64,000 nt of DNA from the NCBI GenBank assembly GCA_965237785.1, contig OZ250159.1, forward strand, positions 3,658,001-3,722,000. Reading direction: 5' to 3'. Position 1 is the stretch's first letter; each line of letters starts with the position of its first letter. The position numbers were made by a program, and so were the translations under genes. Of the stretch, positions 33,695 to 42,823 are shown piece by piece. The stretch is from UBA6522 sp965237785 (GTDB lineage Bacteria > Pseudomonadota > Gammaproteobacteria > Steroidobacterales > Rariloculaceae). The notes beneath the pieces are model-generated. The model was not told where the DNA came from, searched no databases, and worked only from the letters and a program-made list of their open reading frames with translations.

Positions 33695-34654
33695 TCATTC
33701 CGCGAGCTTCGCGTCGATAGCCGCCAGCAACCGGTCGGCGATGTCGATGCTGTACTCGCGATCCAGTTCACGTATCCCGGTCGGGCTGGTGACGTTGATC
33801 TCCGTCAGGTAATCGCCAATGATGTCGAGACCGGCAAAGAGGATTCCCTTGTCCTTCAGAACGGGCCCAACCTCGCCACACAGCCATCGGTCCCGCGCGG
33901 TCAGTTTCCGGCCCACGCCTTGCGCTCCCGCCACCAGATTGCCCCGGCTCTCGCCGGGACCCGGGATTCTCGCCAGGGCGTACTCGACCGGCTCGCCGTC
34001 GATGAGCAGGACCCGCTTGTCGCCAGCCTCGATTTCGGGGATGAAGCGCTGCGCCATCGTGAACCGTGTGCCGTACTCGGTGAGCGTCTCGAGGATTACA
34101 TTGGTGTTTGGGTCCGCTCGCTCGACGACGAAAATCGATCGGCCGCCCATCCCGTCCAGAGGTTTGATCACGATTTTCCCCTGTTCCTCAAGAAAGGCCT
34201 TTAGGTCGCCATGAGATCTTGAAATCAGGCTGGGCGGCGCGCAATGGGGAAACCAGGCCGTGTAGGCTTTTTCGTTGATGTCTCGAAGGCTGGATGGTTT
34301 GTTGATGACGAACAAGCCGCGATCCTCGGCCAGTTCGAGAATATAAGTCGTATAGATGTACTCCATGTCGAACGGTGGGTCCTTGCGCATGAGCACCGCG
34401 TCCAACGCTTCCAATCCATCTTCCCACCGTTCGCCCAGTTCGAACCATGAGCGGCTGTCATCCCGAACACTGAGCCGGCTGCCGCTGCCGAACGGGGCGC
34501 CATCGCGAACCGCAAGATCTTGCTGGCGAAAATAAACGATCTGCCAATCCCGCCGTTGTGCGGCCAGCAGCATTGCAAGGGTGGAATCCTTCTTCGGCTG
34601 AATGCCATCGATGGGATCCATGACGACGCCCAGGAGGCGGCGGCTTGGGCTCAT
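33695..34654 (-). CDS. gshB: Glutathione synthetase
   Basis: 319-residue ATP-grasp enzyme joining gamma-glutamylcysteine and glycine. The start MSPSRRLLGVVMDPI, then RKDPPFDMEYIYTTYILE, IVIKPLDGMGGRSIF, RFIPEIEAGDKRVLLIDGEP and DIIGDYLTEINVTSPTGIRE are diagnostic. The ATG at 34654 gives the E. coli-like length (316). Glutathione-linked ggt and frmB lie a few kilobases away. Confidence 0.96.
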   Translation of the reverse strand: MSPSRRLLGVVMDPIDGIQPKKDSTLAMLLAAQRRDWQIVYFRQQDLAVRDGAPFGSGSRLSVRDDSRSWFELGERWEDGLEALDAVLMRKDPPFDMEYIYTTYILELAEDRGLFVINKPSSLRDINEKAYTAWFPHCAPPSLISRSHGDLKAFLEEQGKIVIKPLDGMGGRSIFVVERADPNTNVILETLTEYGTRFTMAQRFIPEIEAGDKRVLLIDGEPVEYALARIPGPGESRGNLVAGAQGVGRKLTARDRWLCGEVGPVLKDKGILFAGLDIIGDYLTEINVTSPTGIRELDREYSIDIADRLLAAIDAKLAE

Positions 34655-34898
34655 GCGGTGTCTCGACTTGGGGACTGACGCGAAAGCTAACATACCTGAC
34701 CCGAATATCTCATCAATCTCCTGCTGCAACCGCCGATCCACTCGCGAAGAGGCCTCAATGCTCTCGCGACGACCAGCGGTGAGATGTTCGGGCTGGGTGA
34801 TGTTCGAGTATTCCGACCCCGCGACATCCCGCGACCGATCGCTTGTCCGGACTCGATGCGCGACCTATGCTTGCCCGCTGTACGGAAACAAACGACTC

Positions 34899-35789
34899 AT
34901 GAAACTTATTGCGCTGATTTTCGGGCTGGGACTTGAGCGGTTGGCGACACGCGTTCTGCACCTGCGCGAATTGCACTGGTTCGATCCCTATTTCGACGCC
35001 GGACTCAACTGGTTGCGGCGCGGCAACGTCCTGCTGGCGTACCTGGGCGGTCTGTTGCTGATTCTGATTCCGCTGATACCGGTTGCCTGGGCGAGCCGGG
35101 TGCTGCTGGAGACGGGAATACCGTGGGACTTGCCCTATCTCCTGTTTGCCGTGCTGGTGCTTTTTTTCTGCTTGGGCCCAAGGGATCTCGCCAGCGAGGT
35201 GGAAGAGTATTGCCAGGCGATAGCCGACTCCGATACCGCGGGGGCCGAGCGCGTCCTGACAGAACTCTGCGAGGTGGAGCATTCCGGCGCAAGAGATGTG
35301 GATGCCGTGGAGGAGGCCATCTTCGTGCAAGCGACGAAACGATTCTTCGGTGTGCTGTTCTGGTTTATCGTCCTCGGGCCCGTCGGTGCCTGGCTGTTTC
35401 GCGTGAGCGACTTGCTCCGGCGCAGGGCGGTCAACATCTCAAGTAGCGATCCGGAGCGTGTTGCCCGGACATTGCCGGCGGTCGAGGCTATTCACGGCTT
35501 GTTGGTGTGGGTACCCGCGCGCCTTGCCGTGATCGGATACGCGTTGAGCGGCAATTTCGACGAAGCCTACAGTTGTTGGCGCGGATACGAGTTGAAGTCG
35601 GATCTGCCGTTTCACCATAGTAACGATCAGGTAGTTGCCTGCGTGGGCAAGGCTGCCATGAGCGGCACGATGCAGGATACGTCAGACCCCAGCGTAGCGG
35701 CGCGCCGTGCCATGCAATTGGTATACCGCACGCTGTTCATCAGCGTGACGATTATTGCGGTAATGACGCTGTTTGGCTGGGCGGTATAG
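34899..35789 (+). CDS. ampE: AmpE-like membrane protein
   Basis: 296 residues with four or so membrane helices. It matches AmpE/CobD-type proteins: a start of the form LIALIFGLGLERL, a cytoplasmic helical loop, FWFIVLGPVGAWLFR, and LLVWVPARLAVIGYALSGNF. AmpE is a proposed membrane sensor beside AmpD in beta-lactamase induction, but no ampD or ampC lies here. The ATG at 34899 is chosen over an extended ORF from 34602, whose first part is gshB antisense. Confidence 0.86.
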   Translation: MKLIALIFGLGLERLATRVLHLRELHWFDPYFDAGLNWLRRGNVLLAYLGGLLLILIPLIPVAWASRVLLETGIPWDLPYLLFAVLVLFFCLGPRDLASEVEEYCQAIADSDTAGAERVLTELCEVEHSGARDVDAVEEAIFVQATKRFFGVLFWFIVLGPVGAWLFRVSDLLRRRAVNISSSDPERVARTLPAVEAIHGLLVWVPARLAVIGYALSGNFDEAYSCWRGYELKSDLPFHHSNDQVVACVGKAAMSGTMQDTSDPSVAARRAMQLVYRTLFISVTIIAVMTLFGWAV

Positions 35790-35831
35790 CCCGCACATCT
35801 CACCGATGTTCGTCGCGAGGGCGCCGAGGCC
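35789..35831 (-). repeat. Interspersed repeat, long copy D
   Basis: On the minus strand the segment reads GGCCTCGGCGCCCTCGCGAC, then GAACATCGGTGAGATGTGCG and GGC. It matches copies A and C in the left arm and copy B in the core. It begins at the last base of the ampE stop codon and is reversed relative to ampE. Confidence 0.7.
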
Positions 35832-35849
35832 TTCACCGCGGGCGGTTCG

Positions 35850-35876
35850 GTGGCGGCAGCAGTCGGTGAAATATTC
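35850..35876 (+). repeat. Interspersed repeat, copy D2
   Basis: GTGGCGGCAGCAGTCGGTGA followed by AATATTC, parallel to copy G (GTGGCGGAAGATCGGTGAGG). It faces copy D, 19 bases away in the opposite orientation, so the two make a head-to-head pair. Confidence 0.55.
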
Positions 35877-35954
35877 AAGTTGGACGGAACTAATCTGCGA
35901 CGCACCTGCCCAAGCAGTGCGTGGCGGTGTTCAACGCGAATTGACCGCTCCAAA

Positions 35955-35990
35955 AGAAACCCGGCGGTGGGAGCGCCGGGTCAGTTTCTT
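35955..35990 (+). terminator. Terminator-like hairpin downstream of ampE
   Basis: A 7-bp perfect stem CCCGGCG/CGCCGGG (35960-35966, 35974-35980) with a 7-base loop is flanked by AGAAA and, after three bases, GTTTCTT, which extends the pairing. T-rich sequence follows. Confidence 0.55.
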
Positions 35991-36456
35991 ATTGTTATCG
36001 GAGTTTACGGTTTCAAATATGCGGCCTGGCTGCTGGTTGTAGCGCTTCAGTCTAAGGGTCTTATCAAGCGTTCCAACCGTTCTATGTTTGTTGTCACAGC
36101 CTGTAAATTATTCTACTTGTTCTCTTTCTGATTCTTGTTCGAACCGATAATCTAACAGAATCGCATGGTAATTCGCACAAAATTTCCGTGCACACGTCAC
36201 GCTTGCCTTGGTCCGTGCCACCATGAGTGTGTTTGGAACAGTTTATTTCTTGTTAAAAAACAATAGGTTACATTTTAATCGTCTGGCATCGCCCGATCGA
36301 TCAATGGCGGAAGATCGAAAAAAACCAAGCGTGTCGCGTTACAGGATATTCATAAAAATATAGATGATAAGTCTAATTTAAAATGTTGTTTTAATTGATG
36401 ATTATCCGATTTGATGCTCACGGCTCGTTGAATTGCCTCGTCTGCCTGATGGCTGG
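35991..36456. other. AT-rich non-coding region
   Basis: About 465 bases, markedly richer in A and T than the rest of the window, especially 36050-36420. It contains the small inverted repeat TTGTTAAAAAACAA (36250-36263) and a fragment of the interspersed repeat (GGCGGAAGATCG at 36306-36317). No credible ORF or RNA gene is visible. It may be a scar of a deletion or insertion. Confidence 0.55.
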
Positions 36457-37410
36457 TCAGCGTGTTGCGGAAAGGAACTGCACCGCCTCGCGCGGGGAGC
36501 TGCCAAAGGGGCGTCTCCACACTTCCCCCCCGGCTGTGTAGACGAATTCTTCCGAAGACAGCCATGCGGCCGGCGTATGGCCTACATCCTCACCCGCAGT
36601 CAATTCCTTGTGTATTGGGGCGTTGTCAAGCAGCACCATGACAAGATTGCTTTGGTCCGGACTCGGTTGTTCGTTCAATACCACCACCCCGCCGCCCGGA
36701 TGCCAGGACGGCGCGCGCAGTGGATGCGTACGGCTGGTAATCAATGTCGTTACGCCCGTGCGCAGCAGGTACAGTGACCAGCGGCTGTTGGACTCGTTGG
36801 CGTAGACAACTTCTCCACGTTCGGAAACGCTGGGAAAGGAAGCCCGCCCGGACCGGCCGGTCAGTCGGCGTAGCGCGCCGGAACTGAAATGCAGTTCCCA
36901 AAGGTCGTAACTGTCGGCGCGATCCGCGGCGAACACGACCGAATGGCCGTCAGGCCAGAAATCAGGTTCCACTTCGTTGTAGGGAGTATCGGTGAGTTGA
37001 CGCGCAACGCCGTCCGAAAGGTCCAGCAACCATAGATCCCATTGTCCAGACTGGCGACTCTGGTAGACAATCGTGTTCCCATCGGGCGAAAAGTCCGGAT
37101 TGCGCGCATTGGTGCCCGCCGGCTTCAACGGAGTCGCGGAACCGCCTTCAAGCGGCAACTTCCAGAGCCGTCCGTCGCGACTGATCACCAGCGTCGCGCC
37201 GTCGGGTGATGGTGCCACGGCCAGTTCGGGCTCCGCGGCGGCATCGCCGGTCAGGTCGTTGGCCGGGCCCGCAGCGGTGGAGCAGCAGATGCATAGCGCC
37301 AGGAGCCACGCACCAATTCCGCCACAGTGGCGCCTCGTCGCCCTCGCGACGCACTTTGGTGCGATATACGGGCCAGTGCCAGGAAACGTTTTGCGGGCGC
37401 CAATAACCAT
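36457..37410 (-). CDS. TolB-like PD40 beta-propeller protein, possibly truncated
   Basis: 317 residues. A hydrophobic N-terminal segment (WLLALCICCSTAAG) suggests export. It is followed by PD40/WD40-like blades: VAPSPDGATLVISRDGRLWKL, NPDFSPDGNTIVYQS, EPDFWPDGHSVVFAAD, APSWHPGGGVVVL. The propeller ends abruptly at a TGA; related proteins often continue into an amidohydrolase domain, and AT-rich DNA follows. The ATG at 37410 is uncertain: repeat copy C lies inside the first 30 codons. Confidence 0.72.
   Translation of the reverse strand: MVIGARKTFPGTGPYIAPKCVARATRRHCGGIGAWLLALCICCSTAAGPANDLTGDAAAEPELAVAPSPDGATLVISRDGRLWKLPLEGGSATPLKPAGTNARNPDFSPDGNTIVYQSRQSGQWDLWLLDLSDGVARQLTDTPYNEVEPDFWPDGHSVVFAADRADSYDLWELHFSSGALRRLTGRSGRASFPSVSERGEVVYANESNSRWSLYLLRTGVTTLITSRTHPLRAPSWHPGGGVVVLNEQPSPDQSNLVMVLLDNAPIHKELTAGEDVGHTPAAWLSSEEFVYTAGGEVWRRPFGSSPREAVQFLSATR
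37328..37381 (+). repeat. Interspersed repeat, long copy C
   Basis: Nearly identical to copy A over the first 31 bases (GGCGCCTCGTCGCCCTCGCG onward). The ends can pair, TGGCGC (37328-37333) with GTGCCA (37376-37381), through one G-T wobble. It overlaps the 5' coding part of the TolB-like gene. Confidence 0.68.
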
Positions 37411-37467
37411 TTGTTCGACGTTTCGATCCTTGCCGCCGTGGTTTGGCGACCTATTCGCGCCAGCCAA

Positions 37468-38157
37468 TCAAGGCTGCAAGCGCCGCCAACTCCAGGGGCC
37501 TGACTCGAAACGACCAGCGCCCAAGGGCGACAGCACGCGCTCGTAGCGTACCCGGTCGTGGTATCGGTCGGACCCTTCCATCCAGAACTCCACAGCGGTA
37601 AACCATAGCCGATATCCACCCCAATAATGAGGCCGCACGAGTGTCGCATGGGCCGTCGCCCGTGCCGGTGAATCGCTGCCGGGATTGGGTAGATTCAGTT
37701 CCCTCGCCTTTCGCCGGGCGCGTTCCGCCAGTTCGGCAGGATCGCTCAGAGGCTGGCTTTGCTCGCTGACCCAGGCGTTAAGACGACTTTGCCAGGGGCG
37801 CGTGGCGAAATACTCATCGCTCTCGTCCTTGGGGGACTGCACGGCGGGGCCCTCAAGGCGAATTTGGCGGCCCAGGCTGTCCCAATGCAGCACTGCCGCC
37901 GCGTCCGCGCGCCCATCAAGCTCCACACCCTTGCGGGAGCGGTAATTCGTATGGAAAACGGCATATCCGTGAGTCAGCGACAAATCCTTCAACAAGACGA
38001 CCCGCGCTGACGGGCGTCCCGACAGATCCGCCGTTGCCAGCGTCATGGCGTTGGGATGTCGCTGGCCGGACCGCTCGGTGGCGTCAGCCAGCCAATCGCG
38101 CGCGAGACGCACCGGGTTCCTCGGCGGAAAAGGGGTCGGCGAGGGGGCGCGACTCAT
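37468..38157 (-). CDS. pdxH: Pyridoxine/pyridoxamine 5'-phosphate oxidase
   Basis: 229-residue FMN flavoprotein making pyridoxal phosphate. Conserved parts: NAMTLATADLSGRPSARVVLLK, FHTNYRSRKGVELD, AAVLHWDSLGRQIRLEG, SDEYFATRPWQSRLNAW and the C-terminal WGGYRL...EFWMEGSDRYHDRVRYER. The ATG at 38157 matches the E. coli length (218). It lies downstream of ggt on the same strand. Confidence 0.95.
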   Translation of the reverse strand: MSRAPSPTPFPPRNPVRLARDWLADATERSGQRHPNAMTLATADLSGRPSARVVLLKDLSLTHGYAVFHTNYRSRKGVELDGRADAAAVLHWDSLGRQIRLEGPAVQSPKDESDEYFATRPWQSRLNAWVSEQSQPLSDPAELAERARRKARELNLPNPGSDSPARATAHATLVRPHYWGGYRLWFTAVEFWMEGSDRYHDRVRYERVLSPLGAGRFESGPWSWRRLQP

Positions 38158-38194
38158 GGCGATACGGCTGCAGCGATGGCTATTGGCATGCGCG

Positions 38195-39721
38195 CTACGA
38201 GCCGACGATGCGGGTGCCGCTCTCGCGCCGCGGGTCGGCAGCCGCCTGAAGTTTTCCGGTGGCATCCAACGCGGCGGCGGCGACGCCGCCGAAGTACATG
38301 GAGTGCGAGCCGAAGGGTCGGGGGGATGGCGTATCGGACGGCAGGTCGCCGACCGGCTCATGGGCCAGTCGCGGGCTGTCGCCGATGTATTCCAGGTGTA
38401 GCCGGGACGCACTGATCGCCTCTGTCAGGGTCTTGCCCCGCAGCAAGAAGTGGTCGAGAACCTGCAGCAGCGCCGTGGTGATGCGGTCTGCGCCGGGCGA
38501 GCCGATGGCCAGCGCATTGCCCCGATCGTCGCGGGCCACTGTGGGCGCCATGTTGGACGGCAGTCGCACGCCGGGAGCGAAACCGGCAGGCGCAGAGGGA
38601 ATCAGTTCCAGTTCGCCGAGACAGTTGTTCAACCAGATGCCGGAACCCGTCGGCATGACTCCGGAGCCGTAGCCGGTGGACATGGTGATGGAACACGCCA
38701 GCCCGGCGCCGTCCATTGCGGAGGTCTGAACCGTGGACGGGGATTCGAGAAATGCCAGATCCCGCCGGGTCACGCTGTTCATTAGCCGGGCCAGGTCGTG
38801 TTCGATTTCAGTCGAATGATTGAGTTGCCGGCAGCGGTATCCGAGAACCAGCTCCTGCACGGCGATCAGCCTGGCCGTCGGCTCATCGGGCAGGCCAGGG
38901 TGCTCGCCCGCCATGAGATTCAACATCGCGGTCAGGACCACGCCGCCGATGGCGGGAGACGGATTCGTCGCGACCTGCCAGCCTCCCAATTCCGTCATCA
39001 TGGGCGTTCTGAACGTCGCACGGTAGTGGGTCAGATCTTCCCGAGTCAGGCTGCCCCCGAGCGCTTGCACATGATCGGCGATCAGTCGTCCCAGTTCGCC
39101 GGAATAAAACTCCCGTGCCCCGCGCTGAGCCAACCTGCGCAGGCTGTCAGCCAGATGGGGCACCTGAATGGTGGCGCCGGGCGCCTTTAGCCGGCCGGCT
39201 TCATCATGCAGGCAATTCCATCCGCTCGAATCCTGCCCAAACACGCAGTCCGCCGAGACGACCAGATATTGGTGGCATGCCCGGGGCAGGGGAAATCCTT
39301 TCTCGACGGCGGCAATCACGGGTTCAAACAGCGTGGCCCAAGGCAGCGCGCCGAATCGGGCCGACGCCTCTCCGAGAGCGGCAACGCTGCCGGGCACGGC
39401 GACGGAGCCCGGGCCGACGATGGAACGCACGCCACCGCCATAGTCGATCAGTACCTCGACACCACCTGCTCCCAGCCGCTCTCTCGGGAGGCCCATGCCG
39501 GGCGCGGCGGCATAACCGTCGATGACCACGGCGGGCTCGCCCGATCGCCATACGGTCACGTAACCGCCGCCCCCCAACCCACAGACGCCCGGCTCGGTAT
39601 TCATCGAGGCCAGAACCGCGGCGATGGCGGTGTCGACGGCATTGCCGCCGAGCTCGGCGATGGCCGCCCCCGCATCCGCGGCTAGTTGCGACGAGGACGC
39701 AACTGCGACAGGCACGTTCAT
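38195..39721 (-). CDS. Gamma-glutamyltransferase family protein
   Basis: 508-residue Ntn-hydrolase proenzyme related to GGT. AAIAELGGNAVDTAIAA and NTEPGVCGLGGGGYVTVW are typical of the large subunit. The likely autocleavage site is the threonine in PSTVQTSAMDGAG, and the small subunit has GVRLPSNMAPT and GSPGADRITTALLQ. No signal peptide is seen, so it is probably cytoplasmic, unlike E. coli Ggt. The substrate may be glutathione or another gamma-glutamyl compound. frmB lies two bases upstream. Confidence 0.88.
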   Translation of the reverse strand: MNVPVAVASSSQLAADAGAAIAELGGNAVDTAIAAVLASMNTEPGVCGLGGGGYVTVWRSGEPAVVIDGYAAAPGMGLPRERLGAGGVEVLIDYGGGVRSIVGPGSVAVPGSVAALGEASARFGALPWATLFEPVIAAVEKGFPLPRACHQYLVVSADCVFGQDSSGWNCLHDEAGRLKAPGATIQVPHLADSLRRLAQRGAREFYSGELGRLIADHVQALGGSLTREDLTHYRATFRTPMMTELGGWQVATNPSPAIGGVVLTAMLNLMAGEHPGLPDEPTARLIAVQELVLGYRCRQLNHSTEIEHDLARLMNSVTRRDLAFLESPSTVQTSAMDGAGLACSITMSTGYGSGVMPTGSGIWLNNCLGELELIPSAPAGFAPGVRLPSNMAPTVARDDRGNALAIGSPGADRITTALLQVLDHFLLRGKTLTEAISASRLHLEYIGDSPRLAHEPVGDLPSDTPSPRPFGSHSMYFGGVAAAALDATGKLQAAADPRRESGTRIVGS

Positions 39722-39723
39722 GA

Positions 39724-40557
39724 TCAGCGCAGTGCTTCGGCGTGAAACCGCAAATGCCGTTCGATGAAGGAACTGACGAAGAAGTAGCTGTGGTCGTAGC
39801 CCGGGTGCTCGGTGTATTTCAGCCGCTGGCCCGATGCTTCACAGGCTGCCCGCAGGTCGTCGGGCCGGAGGTGTTCCAAAAAGGGATCCGCGCCGCCCTG
39901 GTCAACCAGCAGGGTATGAGCGCTGGGTTGGTGGCGGACGACTTCGCTGACGTCGTATTCGCGCCAGGCGTTTTCGTCCGGGCCCAGGTACTGGGCCATG
40001 GCGAAACTGCCCCAATCCGTTCGGCTGGCTGCGCAGATGGGCGAGAACGCGGACACCGAGCGGTATTCCGCCGCCCGCCTGGCGCCGATCACCAAGGCTC
40101 CGTGCCCCCCCATGGAATGTCCACTGATGGACTTTCGCGCGGGATCGACCGGCAGGTGCGCGTTGACCGTTTCCACCAGTTCCATCGCCACGTAGTCGTA
40201 CATCTGGTAGTGAGCCGACCAAGGCGGTTGGTTCGCATTGACATAGAAGCTCGCGCCGCTGCCCACGTCGATCCGTTCGTCTTGTCCGGGAATGTTCACG
40301 CCGCGGGGGCTGGTGTCGGGAATGATCAGGGCGATACCGAGTTGCGCTGCATAGCGCTGGGCGCCGGACTTGACTGTGAAGTTTTCCTCCGTGCACGTGA
40401 GGCCGGAAAGCCAGTACAAGGTCGGCACACGGGTGGCGTCTTCAGGCAGAAACGCGGCGAAACGCATGGGGCACGCGCAGCGGGTTGAATCATGCTCGTA
40501 GGTTCGTTGCAGTCCGCCGAAGCAACGGGACTCGGAAACCAGCCGTAGTTCACTCAT
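39724..40557 (-). CDS. frmB: S-formylglutathione hydrolase
   Basis: 277 residues, the same length as E. coli FrmB. Esterase-fold enzyme that frees formate from S-formylglutathione in formaldehyde detoxification. The nucleophile elbow is SGHSMGGHGAL; TLYWLSGLTCTEENF and the C-terminal HPGYDHSYFFVSSFIERHL with the catalytic His are diagnostic. The ATG at 40557 is chosen for the family-like start. No glutathione-dependent formaldehyde dehydrogenase gene is nearby. It is next to the GGT-family gene. Confidence 0.95.
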   Translation of the reverse strand: MSELRLVSESRCFGGLQRTYEHDSTRCACPMRFAAFLPEDATRVPTLYWLSGLTCTEENFTVKSGAQRYAAQLGIALIIPDTSPRGVNIPGQDERIDVGSGASFYVNANQPPWSAHYQMYDYVAMELVETVNAHLPVDPARKSISGHSMGGHGALVIGARRAAEYRSVSAFSPICAASRTDWGSFAMAQYLGPDENAWREYDVSEVVRHQPSAHTLLVDQGGADPFLEHLRPDDLRAACEASGQRLKYTEHPGYDHSYFFVSSFIERHLRFHAEALR

Positions 40558-40624
40558 CGCGCGTATTCTCCTCATGGCGCCGAACGCAAGGTTACACTAC
40601 GGCCCGCAACGACGGGAGCGATAC

Positions 40625-41716
40625 ATGACCCTGGAGGAATTGAGAGAGCGCCTTACTGCCCTGGACCGGCAGTTGGTATCGCTCATGGCCGAGCGGCAGA
40701 AGATTGTAGCCGAGGTGGGTACGTACAAACTGCAAACCGGCACAGCAACCCGCGACTATGCGCGTGAGCGCGAGGTCATTGAAGGCGCCCGCCGGCGGGC
40801 CGAAGACCTTGGGCTCGATACCTATGTGGCCGAGGAAGTGATGCGGGCGCTGATCCGCTCATCCCTGACGCATCAGGAGCAGACGCGGGTGGCGGCGGAG
40901 AGTACCGGGGCGGGGAAAACGGCGCTTGTCATCGGCGGTTCGGGAAAGATGGGCGGCTGGATGGCCGAGTTCCTCGCGTCCCAGGGATTCTTCATACAGA
41001 TTGCCGATCCAAGGCGATCGCCGCTTCCTTTCCGGTGGATTGCGGACTGGCAGCAGAGTGACCTGGAGCAGGATATCGTCGTTGTGGCGGCGCCCATCAA
41101 GGCGACAGCAGAAATTCTTCATGCGCTCGCCGGTCGGCGTCCGCGCGGACTCGTCATGGACGTTGGATCATTGAAGACACCTTTGAAACCGGCATTTGAG
41201 GCGCTCGTCGGCGCCGGTTGCCGGGTCGCTTCGGTACATCCCATGTTCGGGCCAAATACCCGGCTGTTGTCCGGCCGTCACGTTATTTTCGTCGATGCGG
41301 GATCGGAGCAGGACCTCGCCGAAGCGCGACAGCTATTCGCTTCAACCATGGCGGAACGGGTGAATATGAGCCTCGACGATCACGATCAAGCCATCGCCTA
41401 CGTGCTGGGTCTGTCCCATGCCCTAAACCTGGCGTTCTTCACGGCGCTGGCCGAAAGCGGCGAGTTGGTGCCCCACCTGAAGGAGCTTTCCAGCACCACG
41501 TTCGACGCGCAATTGCAGGTGGCCGGCGGAGTGGCGCGGGACAATCCACAACTGTACTTCGAGATCCAGGCGCTCAATCGCTTCGGCGGTGCCCCTCTGA
41601 AGGCGCTGGTGGAAGCTGCCCAACGAATCCGGGAACTAGTTGAGGCGGGGGACGAAACCGGCTTTGTGTCGTTGATGGAGGCGGGAAGGGACTATCTCGA
41701 TATACCCAGGGACTGA
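40625..41716 (+). CDS. tyrA: Bifunctional chorismate mutase/prephenate dehydrogenase (T-protein)
   Basis: 363 residues. An AroQ-type chorismate mutase occupies residues 1-90 (MTLEELRERLTALDRQLVSLMAERQ). An NAD-dependent prephenate dehydrogenase follows, with ALVIGGSGKMGGWMAEFL near residue 102, DVGSLKTPL, VHPMFGPN and LGLSHALNLAFF. It makes 4-hydroxyphenylpyruvate for tyrosine. Fusion of the two domains is typical of gammaproteobacteria. Divergent from frmB. Confidence 0.95.
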   Translation: MTLEELRERLTALDRQLVSLMAERQKIVAEVGTYKLQTGTATRDYAREREVIEGARRRAEDLGLDTYVAEEVMRALIRSSLTHQEQTRVAAESTGAGKTALVIGGSGKMGGWMAEFLASQGFFIQIADPRRSPLPFRWIADWQQSDLEQDIVVVAAPIKATAEILHALAGRRPRGLVMDVGSLKTPLKPAFEALVGAGCRVASVHPMFGPNTRLLSGRHVIFVDAGSEQDLAEARQLFASTMAERVNMSLDDHDQAIAYVLGLSHALNLAFFTALAESGELVPHLKELSSTTFDAQLQVAGGVARDNPQLYFEIQALNRFGGAPLKALVEAAQRIRELVEAGDETGFVSLMEAGRDYLDIPRD

Positions 41717-41733
41717 CGTTCCGATGCAGGTTG

Positions 41734-41764
41734 GGCGACGCGGAAGATCGGTGCCGCGTGCGGG
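41734..41764 (+). repeat. Interspersed repeat, copy F
   Basis: GGCGACGCGGAAGATCGGTG followed by CCGCGTGCGGG. It shares GCGGAAGATCGGTG with copy G. It lies in the tyrA-rppH gap, 18 bases after the tyrA stop. Confidence 0.5.
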
Positions 41765-41804
41765 AAAATATGAAAGAATTGTGTCGTTTGTTGCGGTAAG
41801 GCGG

Positions 41805-42338
41805 ATGGATCGGATCGACTCACAAGGCTTTCGTGCCAATGTCGGCATGGTTCTGATGAACGGCGACGGGCGCGTTTTCGTCGGTGGCCGTGTTGGCCGC
41901 CGCGGCTGGCAGTTTCCGCAAGGCGGTATTCGTCCCGACGAGAGTGTGGAGGAGGCGATGTACCGGGAACTCGAGGAGGAAGTCGGCCTCGGGTGCGATG
42001 ATGTGGAAAATCTGGGCTGCACGCGTGACTGGCTGCGTTACCGTCTGCCAGAGCGATTCGTCCGCCGGGAACAGTTCCCGCTTTGTATCGGACAGAAGCA
42101 GCGCTGGTTTCTGTTGCGGCTGCGCTGCGACCCAGGATGTGTGCACTTCGACAACACCGTCGAACCGGAGTTCGACCGTTCCCTGTGGGTCGACTACTGG
42201 ACGCCGGTGAGCAAGGTGATCTATTTCAAGCGCCGCGTCTACGTGCGGGCCCTGACGGAACTCGGGCCGCTGGCGCAACCCCCGCCGCCGCCGCCCCGTT
42301 GGTGGCCGCCGCATTGGCGCCGGTCGCCGCAGGATTGA
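41805..42338 (+). CDS. rppH: RNA pyrophosphohydrolase RppH
   Basis: 177-residue Nudix hydrolase that removes pyrophosphate from mRNA 5' ends and so triggers RNase E decay. MDRIDSQGFRANVGMVLMN is the standard start. The Nudix box spans GGIRPDESVEEAMYRELEEE plus VGL, and GQKQRWFLLRL and the YWTPVSKVIYFKRRVY tail segment are conserved. The C-terminal Pro/Trp-rich tail (PPPPPPRWWPPHW) is unusual. The ATG at 41805 is preferred over an upstream in-frame ATG. Confidence 0.95.
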   Translation: MDRIDSQGFRANVGMVLMNGDGRVFVGGRVGRRGWQFPQGGIRPDESVEEAMYRELEEEVGLGCDDVENLGCTRDWLRYRLPERFVRREQFPLCIGQKQRWFLLRLRCDPGCVHFDNTVEPEFDRSLWVDYWTPVSKVIYFKRRVYVRALTELGPLAQPPPPPPRWWPPHWRRSPQD

Positions 42339-42352
42339 AAGCGCCTGGCCGG

Positions 42353-42823
42353 TCAGCCTGCCTGTAGCCATTGCGCGAGAGCCTTGCCGGGATCGGCGAT
42401 CTCCGCTACCGAGCGGTACCAATACGCCTCCCAGCCGGTTTCCGGCAAGCCGCTGAATACCATTAGATTCAAAGGATAGATCGGGCTGTCCGAGCAGCGG
42501 CGAAAATCGTCGCGGAACAGGAATACCGGTTTCTCCCAGGCAATCGCCGCACCCAACTCCACCATCACGCCCTCGTCGGGCGGACAGCCGTTGACGACGG
42601 CGAACAGTCCGTCGGCGTTGCGAACGTCCCGCAGATCCGCCTGACCAACCCGATACGCCCATCCCTGGGTCGTCTGGTCGATCTGGTTGTTGCGCGCGAA
42701 CGGCTCCCAGACTTCGGCTCCCAGCGACGTCAGTTCCGCAACGAGCACCGCCAGGGGCCCTTCGCGTTGCTGCGTGGAAAAACCATAAGGATTGGCCAGG
42801 TAAATTGTCTTTCTTGTTCGCAT
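42353..42823 (-). CDS. Nucleoside 2-deoxyribosyltransferase-like protein
   Basis: 156 residues. The family signatures are TIYLANPYGFS at the start, AEVWEPFARNNQ, DLRDVRNADGLFAVVNGCPPDEGVMVELGAAIAW with the catalytic Glu, and YPLNLMVF. These enzymes swap bases on deoxynucleosides or remove unusual nucleotides; the exact substrate is not clear. Its ATG lies inside repeat copy E (GGTGAGATATG), so the repeat provides its translation start region. Confidence 0.83.
   Translation of the reverse strand: MRTRKTIYLANPYGFSTQQREGPLAVLVAELTSLGAEVWEPFARNNQIDQTTQGWAYRVGQADLRDVRNADGLFAVVNGCPPDEGVMVELGAAIAWEKPVFLFRDDFRRCSDSPIYPLNLMVFSGLPETGWEAYWYRSVAEIADPGKALAQWLQAG

Noticed and set aside
35773..36131. Short ORFs in the region after ampE
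   Set aside because: No ribosome sites or family likeness, and they cross the repeat copies and a hairpin.
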